A stretch of DNA of 39,705 nucleotides from Clostridia bacterium (lineage in GTDB: Bacteria > Bacillota > Clostridia > Oscillospirales > Acutalibacteraceae): the NCBI GenBank assembly GCA_017440755.1, contig JAFSGP010000034.1, positions 1 to 39,705 on the forward strand. The letters are read 5' to 3'. Shown here piece after piece: positions 15,663-24,140 of the stretch. The translations under genes and the position numbers were made by a program. Within the stretch, counting starts at the first letter, position 1, and each line of letters starts with the position of its first letter. The notes under the pieces are model-generated. The model was not told where the DNA came from and did no database searches. It saw nothing but the letters and a program-made list of their open reading frames with translations.

Positions 15663-16505
15663 TTGTATCGGATTTTGTATAAGGAACAACTGAATCAAAC
15701 GGTGTTTCGTCTGGACGTGCTGGCACCGCCTGTGGCGGCAAAGGCGCAGCCCGGACAGTTTGTGATACTCCGCGTGGACGAGGCGGGGGAGCGTATCCCT
15801 CTCACCGTGGCGGATTACGACCCCGTCGCGGGGTCGGTGACGGTGATTTTTCAGGCGGTGGGCGCTACCACGCTGGCACTCAGTCGGTTGCAGGTGGGGG
15901 ACTGTCTGGCGGATTTTGTAGGCCCTCTGGGGCGCGCCACCGAAACCGACGGGCTGAAAAAAGTAGCCGTTATCAGCGGCGGCGTGGGGTGTGCCATTGC
16001 CTATCCCGTGGCAAAAAAACTGCATGCCTTAGGCTGTGAGGTGCACACCGTGGCGGGGTTCCGCAACGCGGATATGGTGATTTTGCAGGAGGCGTTCCGC
16101 GAGGTGAGTGACCGCTTTTTCCTGATGACCGACGACGGCTCGGCAGGGGAAAAGGGGCTGGTTACCGATGCCTTGCGGCGGCTTATCGAAGGCGGCGAGC
16201 GATATGACAAGGTGATTGCTATCGGTCCCTTGCCGATGATGAAATTTGTCTGCTGCCTGACGAAGGAATATGACGTTCCTACCGTGGTGAGCATGAACCC
16301 CATTATGATTGACGGTACCGGTATGTGCGGCGGCTGTCGCCTGACGGTAGGCGGCGAGATGAAGTTTGCCTGCGTGGACGGTCCTGAGTTTGATGGGCAT
16401 CTGGTGGATTTTGACGAGGCGATGGAGCGGGCCTCCATGTATCGTGAACAGGAGCGGCACGCCTATGACAGCGCCTGCAATCTGTTCGGGAAAGAGGGGG
16501 TGTGA
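15663..16505 (+). CDS. Ferredoxin-NAD(P)+ oxidoreductase FAD/2Fe-2S subunit (NfnA/SudB-like)
   Basis: A 280-residue protein of the dihydroorotate-dehydrogenase electron-transfer (PyrK)/NfnA type. It has an N-terminal FAD domain (AQPGQFVILR, then RIPLTVADYD), an NAD(H)-binding domain (VAVISGGVGCAIAYPVAKKL, TVAGFRN) and a C-terminal 2Fe-2S loop with cysteines in GTGMCGGCRLTVGG and FACVDGPEFDGH. The TTG start fits family N-termini (MYRIL) and has AGAGAGG upstream. It overlaps the NfnB-like gene by 4 bases (GTGA). Together they would transfer electrons between ferredoxin, NADH and NADPH, by bifurcation if true NfnAB; that activity is inferred. Confidence 0.88.
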   Translation: MYRILYKEQLNQTVFRLDVLAPPVAAKAQPGQFVILRVDEAGERIPLTVADYDPVAGSVTVIFQAVGATTLALSRLQVGDCLADFVGPLGRATETDGLKKVAVISGGVGCAIAYPVAKKLHALGCEVHTVAGFRNADMVILQEAFREVSDRFFLMTDDGSAGEKGLVTDALRRLIEGGERYDKVIAIGPLPMMKFVCCLTKEYDVPTVVSMNPIMIDGTGMCGGCRLTVGGEMKFACVDGPEFDGHLVDFDEAMERASMYREQERHAYDSACNLFGKEGV

Positions 16506-17893
16506 GTGTGGCTGTGACAAAACGGCAGGATATGCCCACCCGCGACCCCTTGGTGCGTCGTAATGATTTCGAGGAGGTTGCCCTCGGCTACACCCCGCAG
16601 CAGGCGGTGGCGGAGGCGAAACGGTGCCTTTCTTGCAAGCATAAGCCCTGTACCGGCGGTTGTCCGGTGCAGATTGATATTCCTGCGTTTATTAAATTGG
16701 TGGCGCAGGAGGATTTTGAGGGCGCTTACGAGGTGATTACCCGCGCCAGCTCTCTCCCCGCGGTGTGCGGGCGTGTGTGTCCGCAGGAGACTCAATGCGA
16801 GAGCAAGTGCGTTTGCGGCATCAAAGGAGAGCCGGTCGCTATCGGTCGCTTGGAGCGATTTGTGGCGGATTGGCACCGTACTCACAGCAACACGCTGCCC
16901 GCCAAGCCCCAAACCAACGGACACCGCGTGGCGGTGGTGGGCTCCGGTCCTGCCGGCCTTGCCTGTGCGGGCGAGCTGGCGGCCCGCGGGTATGCGGTGA
17001 CGCTGTTTGAGGCGTTGCACCGCGCCGGCGGTGTGCTGGTATACGGCATTCCCGAGTTCCGCCTGCCTAAGGCTATTGTACAGCAGGAGATTGCCCTGCT
17101 GCAGGCGCGCGGTGTGGAATTGCGCACCAATATGGTGGTGGGTAAGGTACTTTCGGTGGACGAGCTACTGGACGAGGAAGGCTTTGAGGCGGTGTTTATC
17201 GGCACCGGTGCGGGTCTGCCGCGGTTCATGGGCATTCCCGGCGAGGGTCTGCGGGGTGTGTATTCCGCCAATGAGTTTCTCACCCGCATCAATTTGATGC
17301 AGGCGTATAAAGAGGATAGCGCCACGCCGCTGTTCCGTCCTCGTCGCGTGGCGGTGGTGGGCGGCGGCAACGTGGCGATGGACGCCGCCCGTTGTGCGCT
17401 GCGTCTGGGCGCCGAGGAGGTTTCGGTGGTATACCGCCGTTCCGCCGCGGAGCTGCCCGCTCGCGCGGAGGAGGTGGAGCACGCCAAGGAGGAGGGGATT
17501 ACCTTCCGTTTGCTCACCAATCCCGTGGAGATTCTGCCTGACGAAGCCCGCTGCGTGGGCGGATTGCGGTGTGTGGAGATGCAACTGGGCGAGCCGGACG
17601 AGAGAGGACGCCGTCGCCCCATTCCGAAGGCGGACAGCGAGTTTGTTTTGCCTGTGGACTGTGTGATTATGGCTATCGGCACTTCGCCAAACCCGCTCAT
17701 CAAGTCCACCACCGAGGGGTTGGTGACCCAACCCTTTGGCGGCATTGCGGCGGACGAGAACGGGGCTACCTCCCGCGACGGGGTATTTGCGGGCGGCGAT
17801 GCGGTGACCGGTGCAGCCACGGTGATTCTGGCTATGGGCGCAGGAAAAGCGGCCGCTGCCTCCATCGACGCCTATATCCGCGATAAGAAATGA
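16502..17893 (+). CDS. NADPH-dependent glutamate synthase small-subunit-like oxidoreductase (NfnB/GltA-like)
   Basis: A 463-residue flavoprotein. The N-terminal domain has two [4Fe-4S] motifs (CLSCKHKPCTGGCPV and CGRVCPQETQCESKC). A FAD site (VAVVGSGPAGLACAGELAARG, about residue 144) and an NADP site (VAVVGGGNVAMDAARCALRLG, about residue 283) follow, ending with the FAD motif GVFAGGDAVTGAATVI. Such proteins are often labelled gltA, but no glutamate synthase large subunit is nearby and the partner is NfnA-like, so the NfnB reading is preferred. GTG at 16502 overlaps the previous stop; GTG at 16508 is an equally possible start with better ribosome-site spacing. A strong hairpin follows. Confidence 0.88.
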   Translation: MSVAVTKRQDMPTRDPLVRRNDFEEVALGYTPQQAVAEAKRCLSCKHKPCTGGCPVQIDIPAFIKLVAQEDFEGAYEVITRASSLPAVCGRVCPQETQCESKCVCGIKGEPVAIGRLERFVADWHRTHSNTLPAKPQTNGHRVAVVGSGPAGLACAGELAARGYAVTLFEALHRAGGVLVYGIPEFRLPKAIVQQEIALLQARGVELRTNMVVGKVLSVDELLDEEGFEAVFIGTGAGLPRFMGIPGEGLRGVYSANEFLTRINLMQAYKEDSATPLFRPRRVAVVGGGNVAMDAARCALRLGAEEVSVVYRRSAAELPARAEEVEHAKEEGITFRLLTNPVEILPDEARCVGGLRCVEMQLGEPDERGRRRPIPKADSEFVLPVDCVIMAIGTSPNPLIKSTTEGLVTQPFGGIAADENGATSRDGVFAGGDAVTGAATVILAMGAGKAAAASIDAYIRDKK

Positions 17894-17896
17894 GTG

Positions 17897-17940
17897 TAAC
17901 CCGTATGTTTTTGCGACATACGGGTTATAATTTTACTATT
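17897..17940 (+). terminator. Terminator after the NfnB-like gene
   Basis: A perfect 12-bp stem (17897-17908 with 17916-17927) and 7-base loop, followed by TAATTTTACTATTTT. Confidence 0.85.
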
Positions 17941-17944
17941 TTGC

Positions 17945-17973
17945 TTGAAAAACATAGAGAATAGAAGTATAAT
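17945..17973 (+). promoter_or_regulatory. SigA-type promoter of the tepA-like gene
   Basis: TTGAAA (17945-17950), 17-base spacer, consensus TATAAT (17968-17973). It gives a leader of about 58 bases. Confidence 0.87.
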
Positions 17974-18020
17974 AGTATCTGTGTTATTATATGCACATAT
18001 TTTGCGTCTTTTCTCGCACA

Positions 18021-18037
18021 CTATCACGGGGTGATAG
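18021..18037 (+). promoter_or_regulatory. Inverted repeat over the tepA-like ribosome-binding site
   Basis: CTATCAC (18021-18027) and GTGATAG (18031-18037) are perfect inverted halves around GGG, 1 base before the ATG. The GGGGTGAT ribosome site lies in the loop and right arm, so a hairpin in the mRNA, or a protein bound there, could limit translation. Confidence 0.5.
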
Positions 18038-18038
18038 T

Positions 18039-18755
18039 ATGAAAGAAGACGAAAAAGAATCGCGGGACGACGAAGAAGAGGAGTCCCCGTGGAGCGGTCG
18101 CCTGCAGATGATGGAGGACACCGGTTCGGTCACCACCGACAACGGTGCGCATCGCATACACTGTATGACCATTGTGGGACAGATTGAGGGGCATTACGTA
18201 CTGCCGCGGGAGACCAAGGCGACCAAGTACGAGCATATGATACCTCAGCTGGTGGCGGTGGACGAAAGCCCCGATATCGACGGGCTGCTGCTGTTGCTCA
18301 ACACGGTGGGCGGCGACATCGAGGCGGGTTTGGCCTTGGCAGAGCTGATAGCGGGCATGAAAAAGCCTACGGTATCTCTGGTGCTGGGCGGCGGGCATTC
18401 CATCGGCGTACCTCTGGCTGTGGCGGCGGACCGCTCGTTTATCGTACCTTCCGCTACCATGACCATACATCCCGTGCGTATCAACGGGCTGGTTTTGGGG
18501 GTGCCGCAGGCATTTACCCATTTTCAGCGTATGCAGGAGCGTATCATCGACTTTGTTTGTTCCCACTCCGGCATGACGGCGGACCGCTTTGCCCGTCTGT
18601 GTATGAACACGGGAGAGCTGGCCACCGACGTAGGCAGTGTGTTGGACGGGGCAGAGGCGGTAACGGAAAAGCTGATTGACCGTATGGGTTCCCTTCGTGA
18701 GGCGATGGACTGCCTCTATGCCTTGATTGACGAAAGCAAAGCCGCTTCATCTTGA
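18039..18755 (+). CDS. TepA-like ClpP-family serine protease
   Basis: A 238-residue ClpP-fold protein of the TepA (translocation-enhancing protein) branch. An acidic N-terminus (KEDEKESRDDEEEE) precedes the crotonase/ClpP core: LLLLLNTVGGDIEAGLALAELI, then LVLGGGHSIGVPLAVAADRSF with the serine in GHSIG, and MTIHPVRINGLVLG with the histidine. Catalytic residues therefore appear intact. In Bacillus TepA is linked to secretion and to degrading spore small acid-soluble proteins; the actual substrate here is unknown. ATG at 18039 is chosen for the GGGGTG site; an in-frame ATG at 17991 gives an unusual N-terminus. It is directly followed by an FtsK/SpoIIIE gene, as tepA and spoIIIE are neighbours in Bacillus. 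Confidence 0.87.
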   Translation: MKEDEKESRDDEEEESPWSGRLQMMEDTGSVTTDNGAHRIHCMTIVGQIEGHYVLPRETKATKYEHMIPQLVAVDESPDIDGLLLLLNTVGGDIEAGLALAELIAGMKKPTVSLVLGGGHSIGVPLAVAADRSFIVPSATMTIHPVRINGLVLGVPQAFTHFQRMQERIIDFVCSHSGMTADRFARLCMNTGELATDVGSVLDGAEAVTEKLIDRMGSLREAMDCLYALIDESKAASS

Positions 18756-18794
18756 GCGGCGGTTACATACTATTTTTTAGAGGAGCGATTACAT

Positions 18795-21185
18795 ATGGCT
18801 ACCCGAAAGAAAACCACCCGAAAGAGACCCTCCGCCCGGGAGACGGCGGCACGCAACAGCGCCAGACGGCAGATACAGGCGGTTATCCTGTTTGCAGTGG
18901 CGGTGTTGGTGTTTTGCCTCGCCGTTATCAAGGGGGAGAACGTGTGGACATGGCTGCACGATTTCCTATTGGGTCTGTTCAGCTTCAGCGCCTACGTTTT
19001 GCCGCTGTTGCTGGGCTTTGTGGCGATTATGCTGGCACTGGAAAAGGACACCGGCAGCGTGGCTACCCGCACGTGGCAGTGCAGCGTGTTCGTGGTGCTG
19101 CTCAATAGCGTGGTGTACGCCTTTGCGGTGGATTCTGCGCAGGTGGGCTATTTCGGCGCCATTGCCGCCAGCTATACCGATGGCGTATCCTATCGGGGCG
19201 GCGGTGCGTTAGGCGCGTTGCTTGGCTGGCCGATGGAAAAGCTGTTTGGCGACACCGGCGCCAAGATTATCATTATCCTGCTGGCGGTGGTGTTCCTGAT
19301 GCTGGTGACGGGTACCACCATTATGGCGGTGCTGCGTGCCGCCCGCAAGCCTGTGGATAAGACCAAGGAAACCATTGAGAATGCCATTAACCAAACCGCT
19401 GAGCGGATTCAGGCGGGACGGGAGAAAAGCGAAAGCATCGACATTGACCTGGGCGAGGGTTACGCCACCACCGGGCGCAAGAGAGGGCGCAAAAAGATGG
19501 AGGAACCCGCCGTGGAAGAGGAAGAGATTCCCTTTGCTACCGACACCGTGCTGCCTGTGGAGATAGCCTCCGATAAGCTGTCCGCGTTGGAAAAGGCGGC
19601 AGCCTCCATGAATGGAGAAGAGGAGGAAGACAGCGGTCTGACCACCGCCGAGGCGGAAAAGGAGATACAGGCAGAGGTGGAGGCGGCCGAGGACGCCGCC
19701 GACGTGCCCGCCTATCGGTATCCGCCCTTGTCACTGCTGGAGGCGGGTTCTGCCGACGACAGCAAGATGCAGGATAATGACCGCATGGCGACGGGCAACC
19801 TGCTGGTAAATACCCTGAAGGATTTTGGCATCAGCACCAAGCTGAGCCACGTGACCTGCGGTCCTTCCGTCACCCGCTACGAGCTGGAGCCCAGCGCGGG
19901 TGTGAAAATCAGCCGCATCACCGGTCTTTCGGACGACATTGCGCTGCGGCTGGCCACCACGGGTGTGCGTATTGAGGCGCCTATCCCCAACAAGGCGGCG
20001 GTGGGCATTGAGGTGCCCAACAAAGCCCGCCGCAAGGTGGGTCTGCGCTCCCTGCTGGATACGACGGATTACCGCGGCGCTAAGGGTAAATTGACAGTAG
20101 CGTTGGGACAGGATATTGAGGGGCGCACCGTACTGGCGGATTTGGCAAAGATGCCCCACCTGCTGATTGCGGGTACCACGGGCTCGGGTAAATCGGTGTG
20201 TACCAACTCGATGATTCAGTCGGTGCTGTTCCGTTCCCGCCCCGATGAGGTGAAGATGATTCTTATTGATCCCAAGAAGGTGGAGTTTGGCGTATACAAC
20301 GGCATTCCCCATCTGCTGGTGCCGGTGGTTACCGACCCCCGCAAGGCGGCGGGTGCCCTGAGCTGGGCGGTCAACGAGATGCTTAAGCGGTACCAGATGT
20401 TTGCGGAGAGCAAGGCGCGCGATATCGGCGATTACAACGAAATTGCCCGTCGGGACGGCAAATTCCCGCCCCTGCCGCTGATACTTATCGTCATTGACGA
20501 GTTGGCTGACCTGATGATGGCGGCCGCCAACGAGGTGGAGGATTCCATCTGCCGTCTGGCACAGATGGCGCGTGCCGCGGGTATGCATATGGTTATTGCT
20601 ACCCAGCGTCCCTCGGTGGACGTTATCACCGGTCTGATTAAGGCGAATATTCCCAGCCGCTTGGCGCTGACGGTAGCCAGCGCGGTGGACAGTCGCACCA
20701 TTCTGGACGCGGGCGGCGCAGAAAAGCTGCTTGGCTACGGCGATATGCTGTTTATGCCCCTCGGTCAGTCCAAGCCCACCCGTGTGCAGGGCTGCTTCGT
20801 CACCAACCAAGAGGTGGAGCGGGTGGTGGATTTCCTGAAGAGTACAGATGATAAGCCGCAGGAATACGATCAGGAAATCATCGACGAGATTGAAAAACAG
20901 GCGGCCGCCGCCGGAAAGTCTGCCGGACACAGCGATGCTGAGGAGGGGGACGACGAGGTGGACGAGGCTCTGCCGCAGGCTATTGAGATTGCGGTGGAGG
21001 CAGGACAGATTTCCACCTCTATGCTGCAACGCAAGATGCGGTTCGGCTACGCCCGCGCGGGTCGTATCATCGACCAGATGGAACAGCGTGGAATCATCGG
21101 TCCCAGTCAGGGCAGTAAACCCCGCGAGGTGCTGATTACCCGCCAGCAGTGGATTGAGATGAATATGAACAGCACCGAGGAGTAA
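18795..21185 (+). CDS. FtsK/SpoIIIE-family DNA translocase
   Basis: A 796-residue membrane-anchored DNA pump. Four N-terminal membrane helices occupy roughly residues 30-195. An acidic linker follows (to about 315), then the motor: Walker A LIAGTTGSGKSVCTN near residue 456, Walker B LPLILIVIDELADLMM near 562, and a C-terminal winged-helix gamma domain (MLQRKMRFGYARAGRIIDQMEQRGIIGPSQGSKPREVLI) that reads KOPS/SRS signals. It moves chromosomal DNA through closing septa at division or into the forespore. Length and linker fit SpoIIIE/SftA/FtsK alike; the four helices and presence of spoVM in this window favour SpoIIIE. ATG 18795 has AGAGGAG upstream. Confidence 0.93.
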   Translation: MATRKKTTRKRPSARETAARNSARRQIQAVILFAVAVLVFCLAVIKGENVWTWLHDFLLGLFSFSAYVLPLLLGFVAIMLALEKDTGSVATRTWQCSVFVVLLNSVVYAFAVDSAQVGYFGAIAASYTDGVSYRGGGALGALLGWPMEKLFGDTGAKIIIILLAVVFLMLVTGTTIMAVLRAARKPVDKTKETIENAINQTAERIQAGREKSESIDIDLGEGYATTGRKRGRKKMEEPAVEEEEIPFATDTVLPVEIASDKLSALEKAAASMNGEEEEDSGLTTAEAEKEIQAEVEAAEDAADVPAYRYPPLSLLEAGSADDSKMQDNDRMATGNLLVNTLKDFGISTKLSHVTCGPSVTRYELEPSAGVKISRITGLSDDIALRLATTGVRIEAPIPNKAAVGIEVPNKARRKVGLRSLLDTTDYRGAKGKLTVALGQDIEGRTVLADLAKMPHLLIAGTTGSGKSVCTNSMIQSVLFRSRPDEVKMILIDPKKVEFGVYNGIPHLLVPVVTDPRKAAGALSWAVNEMLKRYQMFAESKARDIGDYNEIARRDGKFPPLPLILIVIDELADLMMAAANEVEDSICRLAQMARAAGMHMVIATQRPSVDVITGLIKANIPSRLALTVASAVDSRTILDAGGAEKLLGYGDMLFMPLGQSKPTRVQGCFVTNQEVERVVDFLKSTDDKPQEYDQEIIDEIEKQAAAAGKSAGHSDAEEGDDEVDEALPQAIEIAVEAGQISTSMLQRKMRFGYARAGRIIDQMEQRGIIGPSQGSKPREVLITRQQWIEMNMNSTEE

Positions 21186-21186
21186 T

Positions 21187-22110
21187 ATGGCTAAAAGAAG
21201 ATACACGAAAAAACAAAAACAGCTTATCAGTCTGCTCACCGCCGTGGTGGTACTGGTTTGCTTCTTGGTGGAGACGGTGGGTCCCGGTTGGCGGCGGCTC
21301 ACCGCCTCTGTCGGTTTGGCTCCCGAAACGGTGACCGCCGAGGGGGAGCTGGAGGTGCATTTCATCGACGTGGGCAATGCGGACTGCACATTGGTGCGGC
21401 AGGGGGATTTCGCCCTGTTGATTGACGCGGGGGAACGTGGCGACGATGATGCTATTTTGGATTACCTCAATCGTCACGGGGTGACGGATTTGGATTTGGT
21501 GGTTGCCACCCACGCCCACGCCGACCACATCGGTGCCATGGCGAAGGTGATTCGCGCACTGCCTGTGGCGCGGTTCGTGTTTGCGCCTATGCCCGCCGCC
21601 CACACCCCTACGACGGCGACCTACGTGTCGATGCTGGAGGCACTGGACGAAAAACAGGTGGCGGTGGAGGCGGCACAGCCGAATGCGGTATATGAAGTAG
21701 GTTCTGCCCGTTTGCAGATATTGGCACCTCTCCAAGAGCGGGAGGATACCAACGATATGTCGGTGGTATCCCGCCTGACCTTTGGGGAGCGGGCGTTCCT
21801 GTTCACGGGAGATGCCGGCGTTGCTGTGGAGGATGATTTGCTGTATAGTGGTTGCACTTTACAGGCGGACGTGCTGAAGGTGGGACACCATGGCAGCACC
21901 ACCTCCAATTCCGCCGCGTTTTTGAGCCGCGTGTCACCCGCCTATGCCTTCATTCCTTGCGGAGAGGGGAATAGCTACGGGCATCCCCATGAGGAGGTGC
22001 TGGCCTCTTTGCAGAGAAGACAGAGCAAGATATACCGCAGTGACGTCCACGGGGACGTGGTGTTTGTTACAGACGGGACGGAATTGACGGTACAGACCGA
22101 GAAAGGGTGA
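21187..22110 (+). CDS. ComEC/Rec2-like secreted metallo-beta-lactamase-fold protein
   Basis: A 307-residue protein with an N-terminal basic stretch and one membrane helix or signal anchor (about residues 12-31), then a metallo-beta-lactamase domain of the ComEC C-terminal type. Metal motifs: VHFIDVGNADCTLV, VVATHAHADHIGAM, FTGDAG and LKVGHHGSTTSNSAAFL. The channel part of ComEC is missing, so this is the stand-alone hydrolase form. Nuclease or phosphodiesterase activity outside the membrane is plausible; its substrate is unknown. It starts 1 base after the ftsK/spoIIIE stop and is followed within 5 bases by a DUF3006 gene, a frequent partner of such hydrolases. Confidence 0.87.
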   Translation: MAKRRYTKKQKQLISLLTAVVVLVCFLVETVGPGWRRLTASVGLAPETVTAEGELEVHFIDVGNADCTLVRQGDFALLIDAGERGDDDAILDYLNRHGVTDLDLVVATHAHADHIGAMAKVIRALPVARFVFAPMPAAHTPTTATYVSMLEALDEKQVAVEAAQPNAVYEVGSARLQILAPLQEREDTNDMSVVSRLTFGERAFLFTGDAGVAVEDDLLYSGCTLQADVLKVGHHGSTTSNSAAFLSRVSPAYAFIPCGEGNSYGHPHEEVLASLQRRQSKIYRSDVHGDVVFVTDGTELTVQTEKG

Positions 22111-22115
22111 ACCGT

Positions 22116-22340
22116 ATGCGATGGAGTTATGACCGCCGCGAGGGCGATATTGCCGTATTGGTGGACGAGCAGGGCAACAGCTGTGAGATAGCGGTAAACG
22201 CCTTGCCGTCGGAGGCTGTGGAGGGCATGCTTCTGCGGCAGACCGACAGTGGCTTTGTTGCGGACGGAGAAGCCACGGAGGCGCGCCGCCGACAGGTGCT
22301 CAGCCTGCAGGAGCGGCTTCTCGGTCGTGGAAAACGATGA
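22116..22340 (+). CDS. DUF3006 domain protein
   Basis: A 74-residue small protein with the DUF3006 pattern: an N-terminal DRREGDIAVLVDEQGNSCEI, then LPSEAVEGMLLR, and a basic C-terminal tail with a helix (RRRQVLSLQERLL). ATG 22116 is preferred because GAAAGGG lies 8 bases upstream and family members begin about here; GTG at 22107 would add MNR. Function unknown; the domain commonly follows ComEC-like metallo-beta-lactamases, suggesting a linked role. It overlaps the TraX-family gene by 4 bases. Confidence 0.8.
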   Translation: MRWSYDRREGDIAVLVDEQGNSCEIAVNALPSEAVEGMLLRQTDSGFVADGEATEARRRQVLSLQERLLGRGKR

Positions 22341-23074
22341 GCCGCCGCGGTTTGACCGCCAATGGGGTGAAGCTGCTTGCTTGCCTCAGTATGCTGGTGG
22401 ACCACACGGGCTACCTGCTGTTTCCGCAGTTGGAATGGTTGCGTTGGATAGGACGTTTGGCTTTGCCACTGTTCGCCTTTATGGTAGCGGAGGGCTGCCG
22501 CCATACCCACAATCGCCGTCGGTATTTTCTGCGCATGTTGGGGTTGGGACTTGCGTGCCAGTTGGTGTATCTGGCGGAGGGCCTGCCTCATGGCGGCACT
22601 ACGGCCATTTTACTGAATATTCTGCTTACTTTGTCGGCGGCACAGCTTATTTGCTTTGCTTGGCTGGATTGGGAGAGCGCTTACCGTCAGAGGCAGGGGC
22701 AGGGGATTGCTTTGCTGCGATTTTTGCTGACGGTAGCGGCTTGTACGGCGGTGAATGCTTTTGGACTTACTTTGGCGCCGCTGATCGGCGTGACGGTGGT
22801 GTTCGACTATGGTCTGGCGGGTATGCTTTTGCCGCTGTTCGCTCTGCTTTTTACGGGGCGAATCCCGCGCCTGTTGTCTTTTGCTGTCGGCGTGGTGATG
22901 CTTTGCTTTTCCTTGTGCAGGCAGATGCCGTATTGCTGGTTTGCGCTGCTGGCTTTGCCGATTTTGGCGCTGTATAACGGACGGCGAGGCAGCCACCGTC
23001 TGCAGGTCTGGTTTTACGCTTTTTATCCCGCCCATTTAGCGGTGCTGTACGGAATACAACTGTTGTTTTGGTAA
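22337..23074 (+). CDS. TraX-family membrane protein
   Basis: A 245-residue multi-pass membrane protein (about seven or eight helices). The opening GVKLLACLSMLVDHTGYLLFP, then RWIGRLALPLFAFMVAEGCRHTHNRRRYFLRML, is the signature of TraX (PF05857), the family of the F-plasmid pilin acetylase. Chromosomal copies in Firmicutes are common and of unknown substrate, perhaps acyl transfer to a surface molecule. Conserved DH and RH(T)H residues near the first helices are visible. It overlaps DUF3006 by ATGA and ends before a terminator, so it closes the cluster. Confidence 0.87.
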   Translation: MSRRGLTANGVKLLACLSMLVDHTGYLLFPQLEWLRWIGRLALPLFAFMVAEGCRHTHNRRRYFLRMLGLGLACQLVYLAEGLPHGGTTAILLNILLTLSAAQLICFAWLDWESAYRQRQGQGIALLRFLLTVAACTAVNAFGLTLAPLIGVTVVFDYGLAGMLLPLFALLFTGRIPRLLSFAVGVVMLCFSLCRQMPYCWFALLALPILALYNGRRGSHRLQVWFYAFYPAHLAVLYGIQLLFW

Positions 23075-23077
23075 TAG

Positions 23078-23112
23078 CAAAGACCGACTTCACGCGAGGT
23101 CGGTCTTTTACT
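23078..23112 (+). terminator. Terminator after the TraX-family gene
   Basis: An 8-bp stem (23081-23088 with 23099-23106) followed by TTTTA. Confidence 0.8.
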
Positions 23113-23155
23113 ATATACTCTATAATAAATTAACTATGTATTATGCGGTTTTTCC

Positions 23156-23184
23156 TTGACACCGCGGGCGCAAACTGGTACAAT
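23156..23184 (+). promoter_or_regulatory. Strong SigA-type promoter of the yicC operon
   Basis: Consensus TTGACA (23156-23161), 17-base spacer, TACAAT (23179-23184) and extended -10 TG (23176-23177). It drives the long yicC-to-spoVM gene run, in which no other clear promoter was seen before 36122. Confidence 0.9.
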
Positions 23185-23199
23185 GTAATGTGAATAAAA

Positions 23200-23227
23200 A
23201 TAGGTTACCTATAGGCTTTTTTGCCTA
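23200..23227 (+). promoter_or_regulatory. Palindrome and small hairpin in the yicC leader
   Basis: ATAGGT-T-ACCTAT (23200-23212) is a perfect 13-base palindrome about 10 bases after the likely transcript start. It is followed by TAGGC-T6-GCCTA (23212-23227). Either could be an operator or leader structure. Confidence 0.45.
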
Positions 23228-23249
23228 AGGTCAGGAAAGGATGACACCA

Positions 23250-24128
23250 ATGATACGCAGTATGACGGGCTACGGTCGCGGTCAGGACGTAATAGATGGT
23301 CTGTCGGTGGTGGTGGAAATTAAGTCTGTCAACCATCGCTTTTACGAATATTCCTCCCGCTTGCCCCGTGGTTTCGGCTTTCTGGACGATAAGCTGAAAA
23401 CGTATCTGCAGCAGCAGATAAGCCGCGGTAAGGTGGACGTGTTTGTGCAGATTCACGCACTGGAGGCGGCGGTGAGCGAGGTGGCGGTGGACTACGCGCT
23501 GGCGGAGAGCTATTTGGTGGCTCTGCGGGAGCTGGCACAGCGCCACGACCTGCGGGACGACGTGTCGGTGACGACGCTGTCCCGTTACCCTGACGTGCTT
23601 ACCGTCCAGCAGGCGAAGCTGGACGAGGAGGCGGTGTGGGCAGCTGTCCGACAGGTGACGGACGAGGCGCTGACCCACTTTGTGGCGATGCGTGAGCTGG
23701 AGGGCGGTCGCATGCGTGAGGACGTGCTGTCCCGCGTGGCGTTTATCCGCGATGCCGTCGCGGTGGTGGAACAGCGTTCCCCCGAAACCGTCCGCGAGCA
23801 TATGGAAAAGGTAGAAACCCGTATGCGGGAATTGCTGGCGGGTGTGCCGGTAGATGAGGCCCGCCTGCTCAACGAGGCGGCGGTGTATGCCGACAAGGTG
23901 GCGGTGGCGGAGGAGACCGTCCGTCTGCGCAGCCATCTGCAGCAGCTGGAACAGCTGCTGGACAGCAACGAGGCGATCGGTCGTAAGCTGGATTTCTTGG
24001 TACAGGAGATCAACCGCGAGACCAACACCATTGGCTCCAAGTGCAGCGACCTGGAACTGACCCGCATCGTGGTGGATATTAAGGCGGAGATTGAGAAGAT
24101 TCGCGAGCAGATTCAGAACATTGAATAA
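23250..24128 (+). CDS. yicC: YicC-family endoribonuclease
   Basis: A 292-residue protein. MIRSMTGYGRG at the N-terminus and the C-terminal block IGRKLDFLVQEINRETNTIGSKCSDLELTRIVVDIKAEIEKIREQIQNIE identify YicC/YloC. Family members are metal-dependent endoribonucleases that act on small RNAs in E. coli. ATG 23250 is chosen because MIRSMTG is the universal start; the in-frame ATG at 23241 directly abuts the AGGAAAGG site. It heads the yicC-remA-gmk-rpoZ run known from Bacillus (yloC-ylzA-gmk-rpoZ). Confidence 0.93.
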   Translation: MIRSMTGYGRGQDVIDGLSVVVEIKSVNHRFYEYSSRLPRGFGFLDDKLKTYLQQQISRGKVDVFVQIHALEAAVSEVAVDYALAESYLVALRELAQRHDLRDDVSVTTLSRYPDVLTVQQAKLDEEAVWAAVRQVTDEALTHFVAMRELEGGRMREDVLSRVAFIRDAVAVVEQRSPETVREHMEKVETRMRELLAGVPVDEARLLNEAAVYADKVAVAEETVRLRSHLQQLEQLLDSNEAIGRKLDFLVQEINRETNTIGSKCSDLELTRIVVDIKAEIEKIREQIQNIE

Positions 24129-24140
24129 GGGGGCGGGCAG

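Noticed and set aside
16502..17893. Annotation as a true glutamate synthase small subunit
   Set aside because: No large subunit is nearby and an NfnA-like gene overlaps it, so the NfnB-like reading is preferred, though not proven.
19731..21389. 552-residue minus-strand ORF
   Set aside because: Antisense to the FtsK/SpoIIIE gene, no recognisable motif; a shadow ORF.
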